A program made the translations under genes and the position numbers. Shown piece after piece: positions 12,110 to 22,502 of a stretch of DNA of 64,000 bases. The stretch is from positions 20,391,141 through 20,455,140 of the forward strand of contig CM046338.1 of NCBI GenBank assembly GCA_025403435.1, read 5' to 3'. Each line of letters begins with the position of its first letter. Within the stretch, counting starts at the first letter, position 1. Under the pieces are notes generated by a model. The model did not search any database and was not told the DNA's origin. It was given only the letters and a program-made list of their open reading frames with translations. The stretch comes from Artocarpus heterophyllus (taxonomy: Eukaryota; Streptophyta; Magnoliopsida; Rosales; Moraceae).

Positions 12110-13012
12110 ATGGCACCTAGACGACGTTCGATAGCTGATGTAGAGTTTGGAAATGATGAGGGTATGATGAGATCTATGTTTGCTGCATTCCAGTAGATGG
12201 CGGCCAGGCGTAGGCCAAAGGATTCTAATGTTAATCATCGGCATACATATTTTTAGAAATTCTGGCATGCATCTATTCCAACCTTGGACGAGAATGGGGA
12301 CCCGCAGGTGGCCAAGTATTGGTTGGATTCGATCGTGAAGCATTTGGATACCCTTGGTGTGCCAGCTGAGTATCGTGTGGAGTTTGTTGTATATAAGTTT
12401 GAAGGTGGCACCAACACCTGGTGGAAGTAGGTTAAACATTTGGAATGCAATGGTAGCATCAGTTGGGACAAGTTCGAGGAGTTGTTCTATGATCGATATT
12501 TTTTGCAGGGGTATAGGGACCAGAAGGCGGCTGAATTTTATAGGTTGTAGCAGGGTAACTTGTCAGTTCGGGAATATGAGGCAATGTTCAATGAGCTAGC
12601 CAGGTTTGCTCCATCGGTAGTGGCATCAGAACGTGAGAAATGCATTAAGTTTCGGAAGGGCTCAAGGCACTTATTAGATGTCAAGTGGTTGCCCTGCGAC
12701 TCAACAATTTTGGAGAGCTTATGTCGTCAGCAATATCGGTGGAAAATGATTATACGCAGTACTATGAGGATCGAGCAAAGACATTAGGAGGGCCCTAGAG
12801 GAGCGGTAGGAAGAGCACTAGTAGTCGTCCAACTCCGAGAAAGAAAAAAACAAAGTGGCGTGAATAGCGGTAGCAACAGTTCATCAAGCAGCGGGCGCAA
12901 CAACCCCCACAGTTTTCATTGTCATTATTGCCAGTAGCTAGGACACTTCAAGAGGAATTGCCCGATCAGGAGCGCTCGTCTTGGATCTCAGACCGGAGAA
13001 GGAGCCAATCAT
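12110..13012 (+). pseudogene. gag: Ty3/gypsy gag pseudogene (retrotransposon gag domain and CCHC zinc knuckle)
   Basis: A single reading frame from the ATG at 12110 gives a Gag-like protein starting MAPRRRSIADVEF, interrupted by several stop codons. It contains the typical retrotransposon gag block: the stretches AKYWLDSI, LDTLGVPAEYRVEF and GTNTWWK, then WDKFEELFYDRYF and NLSVREYEAMFNELARFAP. In the same frame, 12920-12961 encodes a CCHC zinc knuckle (C-x2-C-x4-H-x4-C) with one stop inside it. The frame is kept over about 850 bp, so decay is mainly by point substitution. Gag would package element RNA in virus-like particles; this copy cannot encode a full protein. Confidence 0.8.
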
Positions 13013-13257
13013 CAGCCTCAGCCTCAACCTCCGCCTCAACAATTTTTGTAGTTGCAATTTCCTTCGTTCTCTCCCCATTAACAACCATATTTAGTGTAAG
13101 GACAGTAGCCGTAGAACTTCCAACGCAACGTTCCTCAGTATCGAATGCCGAGTACAACTAGTGTGCAGTCGCCTCCATCGTAGCACTATCAACCGAATAA
13201 TCTAGGACCTAGCAACGCTGGTAGAGGAAAGGAAAAGCTCTAGTTCAGGTTCATGCA

Positions 13258-13660
13258 TTGGCGATGGAGAGTTCAGATGTCCAGACCAACAATGCAGTTG
13301 TCGATGGTACGATCCTAGTTTCTCAATCCTTAGCTCATGTTTTATTCGATACAGGTGCCACTCATTCTCTCATTTCGAGTTCCTTTGTAGTTATAGCCTC
13401 ACCCTTGGGCCGGGTGTGTGTGAACTGTATATGTAAAGCTTGTAAAATAAAGATTGGGGATGAGATTTTGAAAAGTGATTTGATTGTACTCCCCATGGGG
13501 TCATATGATGTAATTTTGATAATGGACTAGTTGTCTAGATACAACGCAGTTGTAGATTGTCAGCTTAGGAAAGTAATCCTAGTGTTTGATAAGGGGACGA
13601 TGATCACTTACCAGGGTGGTGGTGATTAGTTAATGAGTAAGCGTCTCATGAAAACATGTC
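13258..13660 (+). pseudogene. Ty3/gypsy aspartic protease fragment
   Basis: The frame at 13258-13530 encodes an aspartic-protease segment with the active-site motif FDTGATHSLISSSF (Asp codon at 13348). After a stop, the gypsy-typical LSRYNAVVDCQ stretch follows. It lies in another frame than gag, so at least one frameshift separates them. Similarity fades near 13660, and no reverse transcriptase, integrase or 3' LTR follows. The element is therefore truncated just after the protease. Confidence 0.78.
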
Positions 13661-13918
13661 TTAGAAGGTAGAAGAACCTAGCTTGCTATGCCTTCTTCAT
13701 GAACCTAGAGATAGAGCCCTATGCCTTAAGAATAGATACCCAATGACTCTTTATAAATAAGTAATATGTTCTTACGCTTTCATATCATTATTAGCACTAA
13801 AGAGAGGTCACTTGAGAGCTTTAGAGAGAGATTCACTAAAGAGAAATTGTATTACTCTAAGATGTTTTTGTTCAACATTTAGAACAATAATTCTGATTTT
13901 CCCCTTGTGATTGTAGGG
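13661..13918 (+). mobile_element. Left half of a diverged copia-type LTR, split by the gypsy-like LTR
   Basis: This stretch has a TATA-like TTTATAAATAAG near 13749 and ends GATTGTAGGGAG. Joined to 37901 onward across the AGAAT duplication, it reads as a diverged version of the family LTR segment with GGTTGGAAGGAGAGTCACC followed by CAAAGAAGACCAGTTGGTTG. The match is best near the junction; the far left is weak. Confidence 0.45.
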
Positions 13919-13966
13919 AGAATTATGACGCCCCACACATTCGGGCCATCACTTATCTTGCTTAAA

Positions 13967-14021
13967 TATCATTTTTTAACTTATTTCTTAGAAAATATCA
14001 TTTTTTAACTTATTTCTTAGT
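13967..14021. repeat. Tandem duplication of a 27-28-bp AT-rich unit
   Basis: The phrase ATATCATTTTTTAACTTATT followed by TCTTAG occurs twice back to back, separated by only a few bases. Confidence 0.85.
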
Positions 14022-14384
14022 TACTAGTGAGAAAAATACTGGGTAAATTTTTTTCTTTAATCATGCTTTAAAACTGTTGTAACTTCTGTTGTAACCAAAG
14101 TTGTAGCATCGCTTAACACTTGATTTTAAAATCATTCAAAATATTTCTTAAACTCATTAAGAAATATTTACTCTCGTAAATTTTTGTTAAAGTATCTTTT
14201 CAAACATAGAAAAGCTTTTTGTTAAAATAGCAAAAACTTTATCTTTAAATAGCAAAAAACTATCAAAGTGGTATCCATACCTAATTTTAGCATCTGTCCA
14301 GTGTAATACCGAGCTCTTCTTTCAGTCTTACTAGTTTCCTGTATGACTATATATAACATGAAGAAACTTATAATGAGCTTATGC

Positions 14385-16313
14385 TGTTAGACATGTATGC
14401 CCTAAGGAGTAAAAATATAATATGTTTTTGGAGACATTTTATCAATAAAGAGTTTATTTATTATTCATATACCAAATTATTGTCCTCTTTTTGCTCATAT
14501 TTATTGGACGTATGATAAGCAAATATAAGTCTAAGACTGTCAGTCTAAACCTTTAGAATCGGCATATGATGGACAAATTATGCGAAAGACATGATTCTAA
14601 AGGTGATGGTCTAAATTATAAGATCTGTAATCGAGAGAATAAAGTTGGGTGCTTTATTTATGTAAAGATTGTTATGTTGTCTATATCCCTAACGAGAGAT
14701 GGGTTGTCTTAGCCATCAGAGGTAGACTCTATGACTAAAAACATTGGTGTATTGTCATAAGTGACGATGCATTAGATTGGGACATAAAGTGTAATTGATT
14801 TAGATTAGTAATTCTATGTCGACAAAGCAATTCACTTTAGACAATTATATGTGTCGTATCTTAATCTTGAGATGAATAATGGGCCCGTTGTCTTGGCTTA
14901 TTTTTTTGATGTTCCAAAGGGTGACATCCCTAAGTTATGATGGTACGTTAGAGACAAGACTCTAGATAGCGTAGACTTGTTATTCATAGATATGAAATCC
15001 ATAGCTCCTCTTAAGGAGCCGATGATATCCTTTTCTATGTATTATCCCGTAATTGGAAAACTGAAGCGCTCAACCATTTGGATACATAGGTGTAACCAAA
15101 TGGTATACTATCTTTGGATGGTAAGTTTTTCAATAATGAGATAATAGAACATAAGAGAAAAATAATCGAGAAAGTAAGACATAATTTATCCTTAAGCCGA
15201 TTATGGATATTCTATGGGAATACGATACATTATGATATGTCATGGAGACTTAGCTATTCGAGCTTTGTAATTCTATATAGTTCGTAAGTGCAGCTCTAAG
15301 CTTTTAGTGGAGTAGCGTTAGAGTTAATAATTATGAAATATATATCTGGGATATTGGGTTTCATAATTATCGGGAGCTTGAACTATATAAGTCCATCAAG
15401 TTCCTTTTACTAGCTTATAATAAATCCTGTAACGATACGGCGTGCTTTTCTAATAAATTGATGAGTTATGTTAAATTATCAAATTGGCTCAAATTCGATA
15501 GGATCAGAGAATACATGTATGTTTATTAGTTGAATTAATATTTGTGTAAATTAATGCAAGATAAACTAGTTGAATTATTCGAAATATTTATTTTCTTAGA
15601 GATTATCTAGATATTGTTGTTTTAATCAGATAACTTTTCTATTAGGTTATTTGAATTAAAACTGAGGCTTTATCTAATGAATCTCGGGTGGAAAATAAAA
15701 AATTTGCAAGCATCATTTTTCGTAAGTTTGATAGGTCAATCTTTAAGTTCGGCCTATCGATGGAGTAAGTTCAGTAAGTCGATCTGCCAGTTTGGCCTAC
15801 CTACCGAACGATAATTTGATCACTCATTTTTATGCGATTTTATCAAATATTGATCCAGATTCAAATTTTTGAGGCCTTATCTGAAAAGGACTAACCCCTA
15901 GGTCCAACCTCTATAAATAGGGAGTGAGACTCGTAAGTTATTTAGATCAGTTAAGAAATCAAGAGTGAGCACTCTAGTCTATGAGTCTATAAAATTCTCC
16001 TAAATAGTTATTGTTCACAAATCACAAACTGTAGTTTTGGGTATCTCTCAATTGGTTGGAAGGAAAGTTAACGATGAAGAGCTATACGACGTACGCCCAT
16101 ATGCACTTTGATCATGGTTAGAGAATAGCAAAGAAGACCGGTTGGTTAAAGCTCTTCTAAAACGTACTTCTCTTCATAGATTGCGGGAGCTCTTTGTTAT
16201 ACAAGGTTAGTAAGATTTGGTTAATTTATGCATATAGCATGTCAAACTTATGTTCTAAAAAATACTCTAATATAAAAATTTTTAAATTTTAGTTGCGTAC
16301 TATTTTTCCAACA
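14385..16313 (+). mobile_element. 5' LTR of the old copia element
   Basis: 1929 bp, TG...CA. TATA box TATAAATA at 15912-15919. A degenerate U3 palindrome array lies at about 15727-15812. It is homologous end to end to 31616-33554 and more distantly to 20453-22488. Confidence 0.9.
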
Positions 16314-16315
16314 AT

Positions 16316-16327
16316 TAGTATCAGAGC
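16316..16327 (+). other. PBS of the old copia element, one-base decayed
   Basis: TAGTATCAGAGC, against TGGTATCAGAGC in the young element. It lies two bases inside the 5' LTR. Confidence 0.85.
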
Positions 16328-17955
16328 CAGGGTTTTTTACATAAATTTATGAGTTTGTGATCATGCTATATGTATAAATTATGTGATCTTGATCTCTTCT
16401 ATACTTGAATTTAATTTTTTTTAGAGAGTTAGCACTCTAAGGTTTCTATATATTTATGTTGTCAAGGATTATATGGTGAATATTTATTAATTAATTATGG
16501 TTGATTAAATTATTAATTAATTAATTAATTTGTGCTGATTATGGTTCCTTAAAGGTTAAAATGTGTATCTAATTTTTTTCATGTAATTAAATAGCGGTCT
16601 ATCATCACCGTCTAGGAATTATTATTTAATTTTAAATTTGTAAGAATTTTATAATTAAATAATCATTCGGAGAAGACGGTTCTAGAAGATGGATGGTAGC
16701 ATTCCACAGGTATTTCTTGAGTCTTTAATTTTATGTTTTTGAATTGTTGAAATTAAAATTGAAACACTACATAAAAAGTGAATTTTTTGGAAAACGTGAT
16801 TTCTGCTCAATCGGCAGGCCAAACCCTCAGAATCGACAAGCTGATGGTCGCAGACCAGTAGGCCAGACCTTGGGTTCGACAAGCGGTATATGGGGCAGAA
16901 TTCTGACGCCTTTGTGGATAGGCCAAACTTTCAAGTTTGGCAGGCCGATTTGTCATGACTGGTAGGCCGATTTCACAAATCGACAAGCCAGTAGAGAGCT
17001 ATAAATTTTGAAGAAGGTGCGTTTTTCAGCGCAGCTTTGATTTTATTTTTGGGACGTTTTGAGAAACATTAAATTTGGATATGACTGAAAATATGGAGTA
17101 TTTGATCCATGCAAGATTGAAGACTTGAAGATGGATAATACATGAAGAAGGATACAATTTGAAGATTCAAGTATGAAGAATCGATACTATATTTCGATTT
17201 ATCTCTTGTAATCTTTGATTTCTTTTCTCTAGGGTAGAACCATAATATTACGGCTAATTTATTATTATTTTGCTTGTAGCTTTGCATGATTGCTTTGCTT
17301 GTCTACATTATAATATGATTTGCCATATATATTGATAATATGTCATTAGAATAGGGAGTGCCGCTCATTAAAATTGTTCACGCATTTTCTTAAAATAAAA
17401 CCTTGATTTCAAAAGATTGAGTATGAGAAGGTTTTCAAAGAGAGGGCCTACAACCTCCATCGTTGGTCCATAGGTAGTACATGATAGTTTTGACCCCTAG
17501 GAAGGGACTTCATCATGTATTAGATTAGATCTCCAAGAGGATAAAGTATTTTAACATGACTTATCGTTGCACACTCCTAGATGGTGATTATAAATCATGG
17601 ATAAAATATTAAAACGATGGTTATACACTTAAGTTAATCTTGTTATTAACCTCCCTTAGGAGCTCTATTAATAAAATTAATAGCCAAAGAAACGATTATT
17701 AATATATGTTGGATCATACGAGTCCTAGATGACATATATTAATTAGGAGGGGATCCATGTTTCTAATTGAATTTGGCAAGTCTCCCCTAGGCGGCTTGTT
17801 GAATTCTGAGTTAGGAATTATCATTGTAAGGTTGTGATATTTTCAAGGTTTTGACACATAAACACATTGTATGTTTTATATGATTATGTTATCTTACTAA
17901 ATTATTATGGTATGTTTGCTTATGTTTGGTATATGATTCTTTATTGTAGATTAAA
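16328..17955 (+). other. Leader of the old copia element
   Basis: An untranslated region of about 1.6 kb, colinear with 22503-24150 of the young element. A decayed palindrome array (GGCAGGCC-like cores) lies at about 16809-16990. The position equal to the young gag start codon reads ATT (17956-17958), so the start is lost. Confidence 0.8.
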
Positions 17956-20452
17956 AATTCTAAAAATGCTTTATCTTCAATACTTGACAAAAACCAATTA
18001 ACTGGTGAGAACTCTAATGATTGGAAATAGATCTTGGATATTGTCCTGTCCTATGAGAAATTAAAATTTATGCTAACAACTCTGTGTCTAAGCCTACGGG
18101 AGATTTCACTAATGAGCAAATCTAAGCATATGATCGCTGGAAGGATGCTAATGATCAGGCTCGTTGTTATGTTATGGCCAGCATAATAACGTGCTACAGG
18201 CTCAACAAGAAGATTATAAGATTGCAAAATAGATATTGGATAATCTTGAAGACATGTTTGGAGGCCAGACCTAAACAAAATGGAAAATGGCTCTTTGGAA
18301 ACTTCTAAACTACAAACAAAGATCGAGGACATTTGTAAAGGAGCATGCGATGTTGGTCATAGGTTGCCTCACTGAGGCTCAAACCAATGGAACTGACATT
18401 GATGCTGAAACTTAGATGACAATGATCTTTGAGACTCTATCTAAGGAGTTTATCCCTTTTAGAGCTACATTCAATTTAAGCAATAAAAGGGATATGACCT
18501 TGGCTAAGTTAATGAAGCACTTACAGGAGTTCAAAAATTTGATCAGGGAAACTCCTGCTAGTGGAGAGGCCAACTTGATAGCTACCTCTGGTTCTAATCC
18601 CAACCCTAGGAATGGAAAGAAGCAACGGGCTAAGAATGGGAAGTCTTCTATTCCTGCAAACAGCAAGAACAAGAAGAAGAAAAAGAAGAACCCGAAGAAG
18701 CTCAAGTGCTTTTTCTGTGGGAAGGTCAGGCACATAAAGAAGAATTGCAAGAACTTCATTTTTCGAGGAGGTAGGTGTGATATTTTGTATTTAGAAACTT
18801 GTTTGGTTGAGGAATCCAGTGACATTTGGGTCATAGATTTTAGAGCAACTAATTATGTTTGTGTTTCTTTGTAGGGGTTCAAAGAAACAAGAAGTCTGTT
18901 GTATGAAGACTTTACACTTCAGATGGGTGATGGATCCTTGGTCTTAGCTAAAGCAGTAGGAGACGTCCATCTTTATTTTGATAATTATAAGAGTTTATTT
19001 ATGCAAGATTGTTTTTATGTTCCAAAATTAAAAAGGAATTTAATTTCTGCAATTTGTTTATTTAAGGACTCTTATGTAGTTTCTTTTAATAATAAAGTGG
19101 TAATTCGTTAAAAGAAATCTTTTATCTATAATGGATGGATATAAAATAATCTATATTTTATCAAACCTAAGATGGATGTATTGCTAAACATTAAGGTTAA
19201 TGATAATAACTCTAAAAGACTTAAAACTTCTCACTCTAAGAAGACTTATCTTTGGTATTTGTGCCTTGGCCATATTAACCTGAATAGGATTCAAAGGTTG
19301 GTAAGGGATGGACCTTTAAATCACTTACAGGTGGAATCTATACCTCAATGTGAATCTTATTTGGAGGGTAAAATGACCAAAAGACCATTCGGATCTAAGG
19401 GCAATACGGCCAAAGGGATTCTTGAATTTGTATATAGTGATGTTTGTAGACCGATGAACATTCAGGCACGAGGAGGGTATGAGTACTTCGTCACTTTTAT
19501 TGACGATTACTTAAGGTATGAGTATGTGTACCTAATACACCATAAAAGCGAAACTTTTGACAAGTTCAGGGAGTTTCAAGCTGAAGTGGAAAAGCAATTG
19601 GGTAGACCCATAAAGGCACTTTGATCTAATCAAGGTGGAGAAGACCTTTTTGATGAATTCTTAAAACACTTATTAGAGAATGGAATTTTATCCCATTTGA
19701 CTACGTCGGGCACTCCGCAGCAGAATGACATGATTGAGAAAAGGAATAGGACTTTGTTAGATATAGTTAGGTCCATGATGAGCTATTCATCATTGCCTTT
19801 ATCCTTTTGGGGATATGCACTACAAACCGTATGTTATCTTTTGAACAATATGCCTTCAAAATCAGTTCCTAAAACTCCTCACGAGTTATGGATAGGGAAA
19901 ATGACATCCTTAAACCATATTCACGTACGGGGATGATCGGCTCATGTCCTGTTTAAGGTAGCAAATAAGTTGGAACCAAGTTTGAAAGTTTGTATGTTTG
20001 TAGGATATCCAAAAGGGACTAAAGGGGGTTATTTCTATAACCCAAAAGAAATATAGTTGTGGTTTAAACTAATACAACCTTCCTTAAGGAAAGTTACGTA
20101 AACGACTTTAAACGTCGAAGCAAAGTGGTGCTTGAGGAATTGGCGAGTGATTCGATCACTCTAGGGGTTCCGAATGAAACCGTTCCAATCAGTGTAGAAA
20201 AACCAATCAAAGCCGAATAACAACCTAGGGGGCTTCGGCATAGTAGGAGGATTGGGCATCAACTCGAGAGGTTTATGTTCAATGGTGAGGCCTTTTTGGT
20301 TGAACCGGTTGAACATGATAGGGATCTTTACAGTTACAAAGAGGCTATGGAGGATGTTGATTCGGAACTCTGGACAGAGGCCATGAATACAGAGATGAAG
20401 TCTAGGAGACTAATCAGGTCTGAGAACTTATAGATCTTCCTAAAGGAGTAAA
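17956..20452 (+). pseudogene. gag-pol: Old copia gag-pol pseudogene, 5' part (gag to early reverse transcriptase)
   Basis: Colinear with the intact polyprotein at 24151-26650. The start ATG is mutated to ATT and several Trp codons are now stops (for example DW followed by TAG near 18021). Still recognisable are the zinc knuckle CFFCGKVRHIKKNC, the protease with DSG changed to DFR (VIDFRATNYVC), and integrase pieces ([38 protein letters not shown]). Integrase first D is kept, but neighbours are altered. Changes are largely G-to-A and C-to-T, as expected from deamination of methylated cytosine. The coding sequence breaks at 20452 where the young element inserted, just after the codons for DLPKGV. 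Confidence 0.9.
20448..20452 (+). other. Target-site duplication GTAAA (left copy)
   Basis: GTAAA at 20448-20452 is repeated at 30151-30155, immediately outside the LTR ends of the young element. This is the 5-bp duplication made by copia integrase. Confidence 0.95.
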
Positions 20453-21888
20453 TGTTAGACATGTATGCTCTAAGGAGTAAAAATGTAATACGTTTTTGGA
20501 GACATTTTTATCAATAAAGAATTTATTCATTTATATATACCAAATATTGTCCTCTTTACGTTCATATTCGTTGAATGTATGATAAGCAAACAGTAGTCTG
20601 AGACTGTCAGTCTAAACCTTAAGAGTTGGGCATATGATGGGATGATTATGCGGTAGACACGACTCTTAAGGTGATGGTCTAAAATATATGATCCGCAATC
20701 GAGGGAATAAAGTTGGGCGCTTTATTCATGTAAAGATTGTTATGTTGTCTATATCCCTTTTGGGAGATGGTTTGTCTTGGCCATCGGAGTTGGACTCCGT
20801 GAATAGAAACATTGGCGCGTTGTCATAGGTGACGATGTGTTGGATCGGGACATAAAGTGAATTGATTTGGATTAATAATTCTGTCTTGGCAAATCGATTC
20901 ACTTTAGACAGTCGTTTGTATTGTATCTTAATCCTGAGATGAATGATGGGCCCGTTGTCTCGACTTGTGTCTTTTGATGTACCAATGGGTGACTCCCACA
21001 TCTCTATAGTGGCATGCATGCCGGTACGTTGGAGGCATGACTCTTGATAGCGTAGACTTGTTATTCATAGATATGGAATCCATAGCTCCTCTTTAGGAGT
21101 AATGATATCCTCTTATATGCGTTGTCCTGTAATTGGAAAACTGGAGCGCTCAACCATTTGGATACATAGGTGTAACCGAATGGTATACTATCTTTGGATG
21201 GTAAGTTTTCTAATGGTGAGACAATGGAACGTAAGATAAAAATAATCGGGAAGGTAAGACAGAACTTGTCCTTAAGCCGATTATGGATGATCATATGGGG
21301 ATGCGATACACTATGATATGTCATGGAGACTTAGCTACATGAGCTTCGTAATTCTGTAAAGTTCGAGAGTGCAGCTCCAAGCTTTTAGTGGAATAGCGTT
21401 GGAGTTGATAATTGTGAAATGTATATCTGGGATATTGGGTTTCATGATTATCATGAGCTTGAACTTTATAGGTCCATTTTGGTCCCCTTTGCTAGCTCAC
21501 AAAATCCTGTAACGACACGGCGTGCTTTTCCAATAATTGGTGACTTATGTCGGATTTATCAGATTGGTTTAAAATTTATAAGAATCAAATAATTCATGTC
21601 TGTTTATCGGTTGAATTAATTTTGTAAGAAATTAGTTCAAGATGAACTTGTTGAATTATGGCGTTCGGATAATTCTTGTCTGTTTATCGGTTGTTTTAAT
21701 TTTGGACAATTAGAACAAGATAAACTTGTAGAATTATTTGAATTGATTTATTTTCTTAGAGATTATCTTGATAGAGTTTGTTTTGATCAGATATCTTTTC
21801 TATTGGGCTATTTGAATCAAAACTGAGACTTTATCCTTTAGAATCTCGGGTGGAAAATAAAAGATTCGCGGAGATTTTTTCTCGGCAG

Positions 21889-21966
21889 TTCGGCCTGCCG
21901 ATCAGAAAGTTCGGCCTGCCGAACTGGCCAGTTCGGCCTGCCTATCTCACAGTTCGGCATGCCGAC
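21889..21966 (+). repeat. U3 palindrome tetrad, 21-22-nt spacing (5' LTR)
   Basis: Four 14-mers of the form TTCGGC-CT-GCCGAA start at 21889, 21910, 21932 and 21953 (spacings 21, 22, 21). The fourth has AT in place of CT. The array sits about 120 bp upstream of the TATA box, where U3 enhancer repeats would be expected. The 3' LTR carries the same tetrad at 29555-29632. Confidence 0.93.
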
Positions 21967-22084
21967 CGCGACAGCTAAGATTACGCGTTTTTCACGCGTA
22001 TCTTATCAGATATTGATCCGAACTTGATTCTATTTCGATTTTTGAGACCTAATCTGATATGGACTGACCCCAAGGACCAATAGG

Positions 22085-22092
22085 TATAAAAA
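22085..22092 (+). promoter_or_regulatory. TATA box of the 5' LTR
   Basis: TATAAAAA in the context GGTATAAAAAGGGAG. It is conserved as TATAAATAGGGAG in the older LTRs of the family. Transcription of genomic RNA would start some 25-35 bp downstream (family knowledge). Confidence 0.8.
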
Positions 22093-22490
22093 GGGAGTGA
22101 GTCTAATGATTTACTCAGATCAATTTGAGAGATTAAGAGTGATACTCTTCTAGTGAGCATCTGAAAACTCCCTGAGAGCTTTTGTTCACAAATCACGAAC
22201 ACTAGCTTTGGGTTCTCTCTATTGGTTGGAAGGAGAGTCACCGGTGGAAGAGCTGTACGTGTGAGCCCACACTCACTCCGGTTGTGGATAGAGAATAGCA
22301 AAGAAGACCAGTTGGTTGAGGCTCTTCTAGAACGTTACTTCTCTACACAAGTTGCGGAGGTTCTTCGGCACACTGAGGTTAGTAAGAACTGTTTAATTTA
22401 TACATATAACATGTCAAACTTGTGTTTTGGAAAACACTCTGATGAAAAATTTAAAAAAAAAATTCCGTTGCGCACTTTGTTTCCAACAAT

Positions 22491-22502
22491 TGGTATCAGA
22501 GC
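22491..22502 (+). other. Primer-binding site, initiator-methionine tRNA type
   Basis: TGGTATCAGAGC lies two bases after the LTR. It is complementary to the 3' end of plant initiator Met-tRNA, the usual Ty1/copia primer. Confidence 0.95.

Larger units (their letters stand above)
20453..22488 (+). mobile_element. 5' LTR of the young copia element
   Basis: 2036 bp, from TGTTAGAC to TTTCCAACA. TATA box TATAAAAA at 22085-22092, preceded by the four-copy palindrome array at 21889-21966. Compared with the 3' LTR, differences are at 20806, 22329, 22350, 22353, 22388, 22417 and 22468, plus a 4-bp length change in the A tract near 22453. Confidence 0.96.

Noticed and set aside
18412..18834. Minus-strand 140-codon frames at 18412-18834 and 24612-25034
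   Set aside because: They are antisense shadows of the copia gag and zinc-knuckle coding sequence; both copies share them because gag is conserved.
20726..21324. Minus-strand open frames of 97 and 87 codons, identical at 28392-28990
   Set aside because: They lie inside the two LTRs of one element, which are nearly identical copies. Sameness is explained by LTR identity and not by protein conservation; older LTRs of the family do not keep both frames.
22491..22502. Possible tRNA gene near the Met-tRNA-like sequence
   Set aside because: Only 12 bases match, on the complementary strand and exactly at the PBS position; there is no cloverleaf. I found no tRNA or rRNA gene anywhere in the window.
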